A stretch of 42,791 nucleotides of DNA from NCBI RefSeq assembly GCF_010548465.1, contig NZ_JAAGMD010000597.1, positions 1 to 42,791 on the forward strand, given 5' to 3'. Below are positions 1 through 8,611 of this stretch, in pieces. Numbering within the stretch: position 1 is the first letter of the stretch; every line of letters begins with the position of its first letter. Under the pieces are notes generated by a model that saw nothing but the letters and a program-made list of their open reading frames with translations, was not told the origin of the DNA and did no database searches. The stretch comes from Streptomyces sp. SID14436. GTDB lineage: Bacteria; Actinomycetota; Actinomycetes; Streptomycetales; Streptomycetaceae. A program made the translations under genes and the position numbers.

Positions 1-2
1 GC

Positions 3-1724
3 CCGGTCGCCGGGCGCCGCGAGGCGGACTGCGTCCTGCGCGACGGGACCCGGCTGCGGACCGTGCTGCTGCTGCCGCACGGGACCGGGCCGTGGCCGGC
101 CCTGCTGACCCGCCATCCCTACGACGTGACCCGTGAGGAGTACGACGGGCTGCTGGACGTCGGCCGTCTCGTCGCCGCCGGCTACCTCGTCGCGCTCCAG
201 GACGTGCGGGGCCGCTTCGGCTCCGAGGGCGTCTTCGAGCCCGGTGCGCAGGAGGTGGCCGACGGCGCCGACGCCGTGGCCTGGCTCGCGGCGCGTCCCG
301 AGTGCACCGGCAGCGTCGGCATGTGGGGTGCGTCCTACGCCTCGGACACCCAGTTCGCCGCCCTGTTGGGAGGTGCCCCGGCGCTGCGGGCGATCGCTCC
401 GGCGATGACGCCGGCGTTGTCAGCGCTCGACGGTTTCCGGTTCCGCGGCGGGGTGCCGGAGATCGGGAGCACCCTGACGTGGACGCACGGGGCGATCGCC
501 CCGGACCTGATCTCGCGCATCGGTTCCGCCCGCGAACGGGAGGCCGAGCAGCGGCGGTGGGAGGCCACCGAGCGGGCCATCGCCTCCGGTGACGCGTTCC
601 GGGCCGGGGCCCCGCACCCCGGGTGGGACGCCGAGGCGATCGTCCGGTGGGGCCTGGACCGGCTTCGGGAGCCGCTCGGGTCGGTCCGGCACCGCGAGGG
701 CAAGATCGTCGACCGGATCGACGCGGTCGGTGTCCCCGTCCTGCTGACCGGCGGGTGGTTCGACGTGTTCCTCGGGCCGACCCTGGAGATGTACCGGCGG
801 CTGCTGCGCCGCGCGAAGGACACCGGCGGGCCGGTGCCCCGCCTGCTGGTCGGCCCCTGGACGCACGACGACCTGTCGGGCCGGGCCGCCGGCGCCGACT
901 TCGGTCCCGGCGCGTCCGCCGACGACCTCGGCGACGGCAGCGACCTCACCGCACGGCATCTGCGGTGGTTCGACTCCGTCCTGCGCTCGGGCGCGCCGAC
1001 GGGGCCGCCGGTGCGCGTGTTCGTGATGGGCTCCGGCCGGTGGGTGACGCTGGACGAGTTCCCGCCGCCCGGCACGCGGACGCTCGCCCTGTACCTGAAC
1101 CCGGGGGGCGAGCTGGCCGCCGAGCCGGCCGGCAGCGGTGAACGGCGGCTGATCAGCGACCCGTCGGACCCGGTGCCGACGCGCGGCGGTGCGGTGCTGC
1201 TGTTCGCGCCGTTCACGGCGGGGCCCGCCGACCAGACGGAGGTTCAGGCGCGTCCCGACGTGGTGGCGTGGCGCACCGGGCCGCTGACGGAGGGCCTCAC
1301 GGTGCTGGGCGCGGTGCGTGCCGTGGTCCACCTCGTGACCACGGGGACGGACGCGGACGTGGTGGTGCGGCTGTGCGACGAGCACCCGGACGGCAGCAGC
1401 CGGGTCGTCGCCGACGGTGTGCAGCGGGCGTCGGCCCTGTCCGTCGACCCGGTGACGGGCCTGGGCGAGCGGCTGCCGGTCGTGCCGGGTCAGGAGCTGG
1501 AGGTGGTCGTGGACCTGTGGTCGACGGCGCACACGTTCCTGCCGGGCCACCGGGTGCGCGTGGACATCGCCCCGAGTTCGTCACCCCGCTGGGAGGCCGG
1601 GCGCAACGCCTTCGATGCGGACGGCACGGCCGCGCGGCCCGCGGCGGCGGAGTACACGATCCGTCACGGCGCCGCCCGGCCGAGCCGTCTCGTCCTCCAG
1701 GTCGCGGCGACGGCACCGGGGTGA
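3..1724 (+). CDS. CocE/NonD family hydrolase, 5'-truncated by window edge
   Basis: Serine hydrolase of the CocE/NonD (X-Pro dipeptidyl-peptidase-like) family, which cleaves acyl ester or amide bonds; the substrate cannot be told from sequence. The reading frame is open to the first bases, and the upstream codons read like the usual family lead-in (RDGTRLRTVLLLPHG), so the true start lies outside the window and the GTG at 63 is probably internal. The nucleophile elbow is visible as GASYAS (about nt 330), followed by the Asp loop TGGWFDVF (about nt 750) and the His in GPWTHDD (about nt 855). The C-terminal third is the jelly-roll domain of the family. It converges on the LacI-type regulator, with only 25 nt between them. 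Family assignment is firm; specificity is unknown. Confidence 0.88.
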   Translation, partial: PVAGRREADCVLRDGTRLRTVLLLPHGTGPWPALLTRHPYDVTREEYDGLLDVGRLVAAGYLVALQDVRGRFGSEGVFEPGAQEVADGADAVAWLAARPECTGSVGMWGASYASDTQFAALLGGAPALRAIAPAMTPALSALDGFRFRGGVPEIGSTLTWTHGAIAPDLISRIGSAREREAEQRRWEATERAIASGDAFRAGAPHPGWDAEAIVRWGLDRLREPLGSVRHREGKIVDRIDAVGVPVLLTGGWFDVFLGPTLEMYRRLLRRAKDTGGPVPRLLVGPWTHDDLSGRAAGADFGPGASADDLGDGSDLTARHLRWFDSVLRSGAPTGPPVRVFVMGSGRWVTLDEFPPPGTRTLALYLNPGGELAAEPAGSGERRLISDPSDPVPTRGGAVLLFAPFTAGPADQTEVQARPDVVAWRTGPLTEGLTVLGAVRAVVHLVTTGTDADVVVRLCDEHPDGSSRVVADGVQRASALSVDPVTGLGERLPVVPGQELEVVVDLWSTAHTFLPGHRVRVDIAPSSSPRWEAGRNAFDADGTAARPAAAEYTIRHGAARPSRLVLQVAATAPG

Positions 1725-1749
1725 GAGCGGCCGGGCCGCGCCCGGCGGG

Positions 1750-2808
1750 TCACCGGCGTGGTGCCGTGGTGGCCCGGGCGGGTGCGGTGGAGGACCGGAC
1801 GACCAGCTCGGTGGCCAGTTCCATGCGGGCGGGTGACCGGGCGCCGCCGTCCTCGCCGCGGGTCTGCTCGATCAGGAGCTTGACCGCGGCGGCGCCCAGT
1901 TCGGTGCTGGGCTGGCGGACGGTCGTCAGGCCGGGGGTGATGTACTGCGCCTCGGGCAGGTCGTCGAAGCCGACGACACTGATGTCCTCGGGGATCCGCA
2001 GGCCGCGGGCGGCCAGGGCGTCGTAGATGCCGAGTGCCATGGAGTCCGCGCAGGCGAAGAGCCCGGTGATGCCGGGGTCGCCGTCGAGCAGGGTGTGGGC
2101 GGCGGTGGCCGCCTTGGCCCGGTTCCAGCCGCCGTGGGCCACCGACACCGAGGCCGGGCCGGCCGCCGCCGTGTCGGCCGCGGCGCGGAAACCGTCGACA
2201 CGGGCGCGGCTGAAGAGGTGGCGGGCGTGGCCGGCGACCACGCCCAGGCGCTCGTGGCCGAGGGACAGCAGGTGCTCGGCGGCCATCCTGCCGCCTTCCC
2301 AGTTCGCCACGCCGATGCTCGACACCCCGGACGGGGGTGCGCTCATGGGGTCGATCAGCACCACGGGGACACCGGCGGCGAAGAGGGTGCCGAACTGGTG
2401 CGAGGCGGGATCGACGAGCGTCCCGATCACGCCGAGGGTGCGTCGGCGCAGGACCCGCGACACCCAGTCGCCGTCCGGTTCGGCGAGCGTCAGTACGACG
2501 TCGAGGCCGGCTGCGGCCGCTTCCCGGCCGACGCCGGCGATCAGCAGGTTCGCCCAGGATCCCTCGAAGTGGGTGACGACGAGGTCGAGTACGTGGGACA
2601 GGGCGGTCTCGTCCCGCCCGCTCTCGCTCTTGGCCCCGCCCCGGCGGGTGTAGCCGACGGCCCGCACGGCTTCCATGACCCTCGCGCGTGTCTCCGCCGA
2701 GACGTCGGTTCCGCCTCGCAGCACCTTGGACACGGTGGGCACGCTCGTACCGGCGGTCTGGGCCACCAAGGACAGTGTGGGGCGCGATCCGGCTGGTCGG
2801 GGGGGCAT
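1750..2808 (-). CDS. LacI-family transcriptional regulator beside the arabinoxylan genes
   Basis: A 352-aa LacI/GalR repressor. It has an N-terminal HTH (residues about 12-60, recognition helix VPTVSKVL, hinge region near 65) and a periplasmic-binding-protein-like ligand domain ending in the usual VGFDDLPEA...TTVRQP segment. The position directly downstream of a GH43 gene and next to a GH10 gene suggests control of xylan or arabinoxylan use. The recognition helix PTVSKVL is identical to that of the second LacI protein at 31999-33039, so the two may read similar operators. The ATG at 2808 has no Shine-Dalgarno, but a GATAAT -10 box lies 8 nt upstream (2817-2822), which suggests a leaderless mRNA. 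Effector and exact targets are inferred, not shown. Confidence 0.9.
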   Translation of the reverse strand: MPPRPAGSRPTLSLVAQTAGTSVPTVSKVLRGGTDVSAETRARVMEAVRAVGYTRRGGAKSESGRDETALSHVLDLVVTHFEGSWANLLIAGVGREAAAAGLDVVLTLAEPDGDWVSRVLRRRTLGVIGTLVDPASHQFGTLFAAGVPVVLIDPMSAPPSGVSSIGVANWEGGRMAAEHLLSLGHERLGVVAGHARHLFSRARVDGFRAAADTAAAGPASVSVAHGGWNRAKAATAAHTLLDGDPGITGLFACADSMALGIYDALAARGLRIPEDISVVGFDDLPEAQYITPGLTTVRQPSTELGAAAVKLLIEQTRGEDGGARSPARMELATELVVRSSTAPARATTAPRR

Positions 2809-2821
2809 GGGGACAGATTAT

Positions 2822-2866
2822 CCCAAGGCGTGGAAGGGCCCCCGGGGGCCCAAGAGGCGCCTTGGG
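2822..2866. terminator. Nested GC-rich hairpin between GH43 end and LacI start
   Basis: An outer 9-bp stem (CCCAAGGCG at 2822-2830 with CGCCTTGGG at 2858-2866) encloses the perfect 16-nt palindrome GGGCCCCCGGGGGCCC at 2836-2851. It lies downstream of the GH43 gene and probably terminates it. It also covers the -10 to -35 region expected for the LacI gene, so it could act as an operator or promoter-occluding structure. Confidence 0.55.
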
Positions 2867-2942
2867 GCGGGGCCGGACCGGCCGCGGACGGGCCCCTGGG
2901 GAGGCGGAGCCCGCCCGCGTCCGCCCGCCGGGCACGCGCGCG

Positions 2943-4472
2943 TCATCCGGTCGGCACCGGGACGTACTCGAACCAGTCGAAGGCGACCGTGCCCTCGGTG
3001 GCGTACATGCCGATGACCCGGCCGGTGAAGCCGGCGGCGACCTCGGTGGACAGGTAGCGTCCGTCCAGTTCGGCGAGCGGCGGGCCGTCCGGGGTGCCGG
3101 GTCCGCCGAGGTGGAAGGCGATGGTGTCGGGGCCCGTGGTCCCGCCGTCGGTGAGTCCGGGTGACGCGGGGACGAGGCCGGTCGTCCGGACCGTGACGGT
3201 GAGGTGCAGGGGGCCCGCCGGGGCGGGCTGCCGGGCGACGGTGCTGCGCAGCGGCCCGATGCGGGCGACGACGCGGACCTCGCCGTCCCCGGCCTCGATC
3301 TCGTAGTGGTGGGCCTCGTCCAGGCGTACGCAGAGGCCGCCGCGGCCGGTGCCCGGGTCGAGCAGGGCGGTGACGCGGCAGTCGTGGTGCTGCTGGCGGC
3401 GGCCGACGAAGGTGTGGCCGGGGCTGTCCAGGGTGGGGCCGGTCGCGTGGAGGGTGAGACGGCCGGGGCGCTCGGTGAGGGACCAGGAGCCCTCGGGGCG
3501 GGCGAACGGCGAGATCCAGTGCGGGGCGAGAGCCGGCTCGTCGAAGTCGTCGCGGGCGGGCGGGGCGGGAACGGGATGCCAGGCACCGCCCGGCGCCGGG
3601 TGCCGTTCGGGGACGGGAGCGACGACGGGCCAGCCGTCCTCGTCCCACTCCACGGGGGTCAGGAACGTCTCGCGGCCGAGCACGTGCACGTCGGGGGTGA
3701 AGCCGCGGGGGCGGACACCGAGCAGCACCATCCACCAGCTGCCGTCGGGGGCCTGCACCAGGTCGGCGTGGCCGGTGTTCTGGACGGGGCGGGGGCTGCC
3801 GCTGTGGGTCAGCAGGGGGTTGCCGGGTGCGCCCTCCCAGGGGCCGCGCGGCGAGCGGCTGCGGGCCACGGACACGCTGTGGCCGCGTTCCGTGCCGCCC
3901 TCCGCGATGAGCAGGTACCACCAGTCGCCGATGCGGTACAGGTGCGGTGCCTCGGGGAACTTCAGGCCGGTTCCGGACCAGGTGGCGAAGGGCCCCTCCA
4001 GCACCTCTCCCCGGACGGGGTCGATCCTGGCCATGTTGATGCCCCCGGCGGGGCCGGAGAAGGCGCACCAGCAGGTGCCGTCCTCCTCCCACGCGAGGTC
4101 GGGGTCGATGCCGGGCAGGCCGATCCACACCGGGTCGCTCCACGGCCCCTCGGGCCGCTCGGCCGTGACGACGAAGGTGCCGCCGCCGTCGATGTTGGTG
4201 TTGATGACCCAGTAACGGCCGTCGTGGTGACGGATCGTGGGGGCGTAGAGCCCGCCGGACGCCTTGGCGCCGGGGAGGGGCAGGGGCAGTTGTGCGGGGC
4301 GGTCCAGCACGTTGCCGATCTGCTCCCAGTGCACCAGGTCCTTGCTGTGGAACAGCGGCAGTCCGGGGACGTACTCGAAGCTGGAGCACACCAGGTAGTA
4401 GTCGTCGCCGACCCGGCACACGCTCGGATCGGGGTGGAACCCGCTGATCACCGGGTTGTCGTAGAGGTGCAC
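2943..4472 (-). CDS. Glycoside hydrolase family 43 (beta-xylosidase / arabinofuranosidase type)
   Basis: A 509-aa GH43 enzyme expected to remove xylose or arabinose from xylo-oligosaccharides. The three conserved acidic residues of the five-bladed propeller are visible: general base D15 (GFHPDPS), pKa modulator D123 (GIDPDL) and general acid E174 (KFPEAPH). The last ~190 residues form the C-terminal beta-sandwich usual for two-domain GH43 xylosidases. No signal peptide is seen, so it should act in the cytoplasm on imported oligosaccharides. I chose the GTG at 4472, preceded by GAAGGGAA about 8 nt upstream. A longer frame to 4595 would translate a direct repeat and the terminator of the GH10 gene, so it is spurious. 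It is probably transcribed alone, or by read-through from the GH10 gene. Confidence 0.9.
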   Translation of the reverse strand: MHLYDNPVISGFHPDPSVCRVGDDYYLVCSSFEYVPGLPLFHSKDLVHWEQIGNVLDRPAQLPLPLPGAKASGGLYAPTIRHHDGRYWVINTNIDGGGTFVVTAERPEGPWSDPVWIGLPGIDPDLAWEEDGTCWCAFSGPAGGINMARIDPVRGEVLEGPFATWSGTGLKFPEAPHLYRIGDWWYLLIAEGGTERGHSVSVARSRSPRGPWEGAPGNPLLTHSGSPRPVQNTGHADLVQAPDGSWWMVLLGVRPRGFTPDVHVLGRETFLTPVEWDEDGWPVVAPVPERHPAPGGAWHPVPAPPARDDFDEPALAPHWISPFARPEGSWSLTERPGRLTLHATGPTLDSPGHTFVGRRQQHHDCRVTALLDPGTGRGGLCVRLDEAHHYEIEAGDGEVRVVARIGPLRSTVARQPAPAGPLHLTVTVRTTGLVPASPGLTDGGTTGPDTIAFHLGGPGTPDGPPLAELDGRYLSTEVAAGFTGRVIGMYATEGTVAFDWFEYVPVPTG

Positions 4473-4498
4473 GGGACGTGTTCCCTTCGGGGTGCCGG

Positions 4499-4559
4499 GC
4501 AGCGCCCGCTGCGGCACGACGGACGGCCCGCAGCGCCCGCTGCGGCACGACGGACGGCC
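4499..4559. repeat. Tandem duplication of 30 bp (period 31)
   Basis: Two identical 30-nt copies at 4499-4528 and 4530-4559, each beginning GCAGCGCCCGCTGCGGC, separated by one base. Each copy contains a small GCAGCG..CGCTGC inverted repeat. They sit in the 5' leader region of the GH43 gene, between its start and the terminator of the upstream GH10 gene. Confidence 0.9.
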
Positions 4560-4560
4560 G

Positions 4561-4595
4561 GTGAGGGCCGCCGCCCGGACGGCGGCGGCCCTCAC
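4561..4595. terminator. Intrinsic-type hairpin after the GH10 gene
   Basis: A perfect 15-bp stem (GTGAGGGCCGCCGCC at 4561-4575 with its complement at 4581-4595) and a 5-nt loop, located 32 nt after the stop of the GH10 xylanase gene. There is no U-tract, as is usual in Streptomyces. Confidence 0.8.
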
Positions 4596-4626
4596 GCTCA
4601 GCGGTGCTGTCCTCGCGCGGGACGTG

Positions 4627-6123
<1,497 letters not shown>

Positions 6124-6286
6124 TCATGGGACCCGGGGGGAAGAAGTCGACCGGCACGGACGGGCCCGGTCGGCCGCCGAGGTGCGCCGGGCGGCGGCGG
6201 TCCTGCGGCCGTGCGGGCTGTTGCACGGCTGTGGTGCGGCTCGGGCTGCGCAGGGGCCCGCTCACGGCAGGCCCGTTCGAGATTTC

Positions 6287-6305
6287 GGTACACGGTCGGT
6301 GTACC
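6287..6305. promoter_or_regulatory. 19-bp palindrome at the predicted xlnA transcription start
   Basis: GGTACACGGTCGGTGTACC: 7-bp perfect arms around a 5-bp centre, lying just after the predicted xlnA -10 region. A degenerate CGAGATTTCG (6278-6287) abuts it. The position suits an operator or the base of a 5'-UTR hairpin. Which protein reads it is unknown. Confidence 0.55.
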
Positions 6306-6312
6306 AGACAGG

Positions 6313-6342
6313 ATCATTGAGTGATTGACAGTGCCTCGTCAA
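6313..6342 (-). promoter_or_regulatory. Predicted xlnA promoter
   Basis: On the minus strand, TTGACG (6337-6342) is followed by a weak -10 (CAATGA or AATGAT, 6313-6319) at 17-18 nt spacing. The leader to the ATG at 6075 would be about 230 nt. The -35 is convincing and the -10 is not. Confidence 0.4.
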
Positions 6343-6374
6343 CCCCTCGGCCTCATCAATTTCCGACTCTGGCC

Positions 6375-6385
6375 CGAAACTTTCG
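6375..6385. promoter_or_regulatory. BxlR-type operator CGAAACTTTCG between xlnA and the GH62 gene
   Basis: Perfect interrupted palindrome CGAAA-C-TTTCG in the divergent region. The same 11-mer, read on the other strand, occurs in the bxlE leader at 31890-31900. CGAA..TTCG inverted repeats are the described binding sites of BxlR-type repressors of Streptomyces xylan genes. It sits upstream of both promoters. Confidence 0.7.
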
Positions 6386-6517
6386 AACAGCCGGTCATGA
6401 AGTCGCGCTCACGGGAGCCGCGTGCCACACAGCTCACCACCTGCCGGTTCCCGGTCAACTCCGCGGACCGTTCCGCCGGGTGGGAGGGACTGTTTGCGGT
6501 CAGGTCGGCCGCAGACC

Positions 6518-6546
6518 TTGACCGAGGAGCGTCGGCTTCCTAGCTT
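6518..6546 (+). promoter_or_regulatory. Predicted promoter of the GH62 gene
   Basis: TTGACC (6518-6523), 17-nt spacer, TAGCTT (6541-6546), a good fit to the Streptomyces housekeeping promoter. The predicted start near 6553 puts the operator at 6571-6584 about 20-30 nt downstream, the same geometry as at bxlE. Confidence 0.65.
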
Positions 6547-6570
6547 GTGGCGTCACACAACCGGGATCAC

Positions 6571-6584
6571 TTTCGAAACATTCG
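6571..6584. promoter_or_regulatory. BxlR-like operator in the GH62 leader
   Basis: TTTCGAAACATTCG: it contains CGAAACATTCG (6574-6584), one base off the perfect CGAAACTTTCG, and the overlapping palindrome TTTCGAAA. It lies between the predicted transcription start and the ribosome binding site, so a bound repressor would block elongation. Confidence 0.65.
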
Positions 6585-6663
6585 ACATCCGCCCCGCCCC
6601 GGAGCGGCTGCCGCTCCGCGGTTCGCCCGCGTCCCCCCACCCCGCCCCCTAGGAGGCCCCTCG

Positions 6664-8139
6664 ATGTGGTCACGCCCCCTGTCCCCGGTCCGTCCGAGAC
6701 GCTTACTCGGTGTCCTCGCCCCACTGCTCCTGCTGGCCACGTTCCTCGGCGCCCAGCCCGCCGAGGCGGCGACCGTCGACACGAGCGCCAGCTACGTGCT
6801 GGTCAACCGCAACAGCGGCAAGGCGCTCGACGTGTACAACCGGGCGACCGGCGACGGCGCCCGCATCACCCAGTGGACACGGAACGACCAGGCCCAGCAG
6901 CAGTGGCAGTTCGTCGATTCCGGTGACGGCTACTACCGCCTCAGGTCCCGCCACTCGGGCAAGGTGCTGGACGTCCACAACTGGTCCACCGCCAACGGCG
7001 GTTCGATCGTCCAGTGGTCCGACCTGAACGCCGCCAACCAGCAATGGCGGCTGGCCGACAGCGCGGACGGCCACGTCCGGCTCATCTCGCGCCACAGCGG
7101 CAAGGCCCTCGAAGTGCAGGGCGGGTCCACCGCCGACAACGCGAACATCGTCCAGTACGACGACTGGGGCGGGACCAACCAGCAGTGGCGGCTCGTCGAG
7201 GTCGGCGCCGGCGATCCCGGCACACCCGGCACGTGCGAGCTGCCGTCGAGCTACAGCTGGACGTCGACGGGCGCGCTGGCGCAGCCCCGGCAGGGCTGGG
7301 TCTCGCTCAAGGACTTCACCGTCGCCCCCTACAACGGCCGGCAGCTCGTCTACGCGACCACGCACGACACCGGGACGCGGTGGGGGTCGATGAACTTCGA
7401 CCTGTTCACCGACTGGCCGGAGATGGCCTCGGCCGGCCAGAACGCGATGTCGGCGTCGACCGTGGCGCCCTCGTTGTTCTACTTCGCGCCGAAGGACATC
7501 TGGGTGCTCGCCTACCAGTGGGGCCGCACCGCCTTCTCCTACCGGACGTCGAACAACCCCACCGACCCCAACGGCTGGTCGTCGGAGCAGACGCTCTTCT
7601 CCGGGAGCATCCCCGACTCCGGAACGGGACCCATCGACCAGGCCCTCATCGGTGACGGCACGAACATGTACCTGTTCTTCGCCGGCGACAACGGCCGCAT
7701 CTACCGGGCGAGCATGCCGATCGGGAACTTCCCCGGCAGCTTCGGCTCGACCTCGACCGTGGTCATGAGCGACACGACGAACAACCTGTTCGAAGCCCCG
7801 CAGGTCTACAAGCTGGAGGGCCAGAACCGCTACCTCATGATCGTCGAGGCGATCGGCTCGCAGGGCCGCTACTTCCGCTCGTTCACGGCCACGAGTCTGA
7901 ACGGCTCCTGGACGCCCCAGGCCGCGACCGAGAGCAATCCCTTCGCCGGCAAGGCCAACAGCGGCGCCACCTGGACCAACGACATCAGCCACGGCGAGCT
8001 GCTCCGCACCAGCCCCGATCAGACCATGACCGTCGATCCCTGCCGGCTGCAGCTGCTGTACCAGGGCCGCAGCCCCGCCTCCGGCGGCGACTACGGCCTG
8101 CTGCCCTACCGTCCGGGCCTGCTGACGCTGCGGCGCTGA
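6664..8139 (+). CDS. abfB: Secreted GH62 alpha-L-arabinofuranosidase with N-terminal CBM13
   Basis: Releases arabinose side chains from arabinoxylan, making the backbone accessible to the divergent GH10 enzyme. 491 aa from the ATG at 6664, which has AGGAGG at 6651-6656. Signal peptide about 1-36 ([15 protein letters not shown] core, AEA cleavage). Ricin-type CBM13 at about 38-180 with QxW motifs (QQQWQF, NQQWRL, NQQWRL). GH62 domain about 191-491 with candidate catalytic D217 (SLKDFT), D325 (GPIDQ) and E377 (NLFEAPQ), spaced as in characterised GH62 enzymes. Known AbfB proteins of S. lividans and S. coelicolor carry their CBM too; domain order here is CBM first. Codon 14 (6703-6705) is TTA, read only by the bldA tRNA, which suggests developmental control. 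A strong terminator follows. Confidence 0.94.
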   Translation: MWSRPLSPVRPRRLLGVLAPLLLLATFLGAQPAEAATVDTSASYVLVNRNSGKALDVYNRATGDGARITQWTRNDQAQQQWQFVDSGDGYYRLRSRHSGKVLDVHNWSTANGGSIVQWSDLNAANQQWRLADSADGHVRLISRHSGKALEVQGGSTADNANIVQYDDWGGTNQQWRLVEVGAGDPGTPGTCELPSSYSWTSTGALAQPRQGWVSLKDFTVAPYNGRQLVYATTHDTGTRWGSMNFDLFTDWPEMASAGQNAMSASTVAPSLFYFAPKDIWVLAYQWGRTAFSYRTSNNPTDPNGWSSEQTLFSGSIPDSGTGPIDQALIGDGTNMYLFFAGDNGRIYRASMPIGNFPGSFGSTSTVVMSDTTNNLFEAPQVYKLEGQNRYLMIVEAIGSQGRYFRSFTATSLNGSWTPQAATESNPFAGKANSGATWTNDISHGELLRTSPDQTMTVDPCRLQLLYQGRSPASGGDYGLLPYRPGLLTLRR

Positions 8140-8182
8140 CGGTACGACGGGGCCGGCAGCGGGCCGGCAGCCAGGGGGAGCC

Positions 8183-8222
8183 GGTGTGGCGGGTCCGGCG
8201 GGTGGGCCGGACCCGCCACACC
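8183..8222. terminator. Strong hairpin terminator after the GH62 gene
   Basis: A perfect 17-bp stem (GGTGTGGCGGGTCCGGC at 8183-8199 with its complement at 8206-8222) and a 6-nt loop GGGTGG, 43 nt after the stop. Confidence 0.88.
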
Positions 8223-8599
8223 ACCGGCCCCCGGCTGTGGGGGCGGGGCCGTGCGGCCGGGGGCCGCGGGACCGGAGAACCCCGATGGCGGAGGGCCGCG
8301 GGGCCGGAGAAGAGCCTGGGGCCGGAGGGCCGGAGCGCAGATCGCGCAGGGCAAGGAACACGGCGGACCCCGGGTGACGGGGTGAGGAGGGCGTGACGCC
8401 GGGCAGACACAGCTCTTGACTCGCACGTGACGACATGATCGGCGGCATCTCAACGGATGTCGCCGACACTCCTGTCGGCACGCCGGTGAGGCGCAGGTGA
8501 GGCCATGGGCGGCCGGTGATCGCCGGAGCGGTTCGCGTCACACTCGCGGGGAGAACAAGGTCACAACGTTCCCTCTGCTGCTCGCCTGTCGGCCTGCCC
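8223..8599. other. Intergenic spacer, no gene recognised
   Basis: GC-rich spacer between the GH62 terminator and mutA. It holds a TTGACT hexamer at 8416-8421 without a convincing -10 and a 21-codon open frame at 8435-8500 with no SD or recognisable product. The last ~40 nt presumably carry the mutA promoter. Nothing else could be supported. Confidence 0.5.
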
Positions 8600-8611
8600 T
8601 AACATCCGAGC

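Noticed and set aside
4473..4595. N-terminal extension of the GH43 protein to an ATG at 4595
   Set aside because: The extension translates a tandem repeat and the upstream terminator; the GTG at 4472 has an SD and starts at the family N-terminus.
8435..8500. 21-codon open frame with an upstream TTGACT hexamer
   Set aside because: No SD, no matching -10 box and no recognised peptide; could be a short leader peptide, but nothing supports it.
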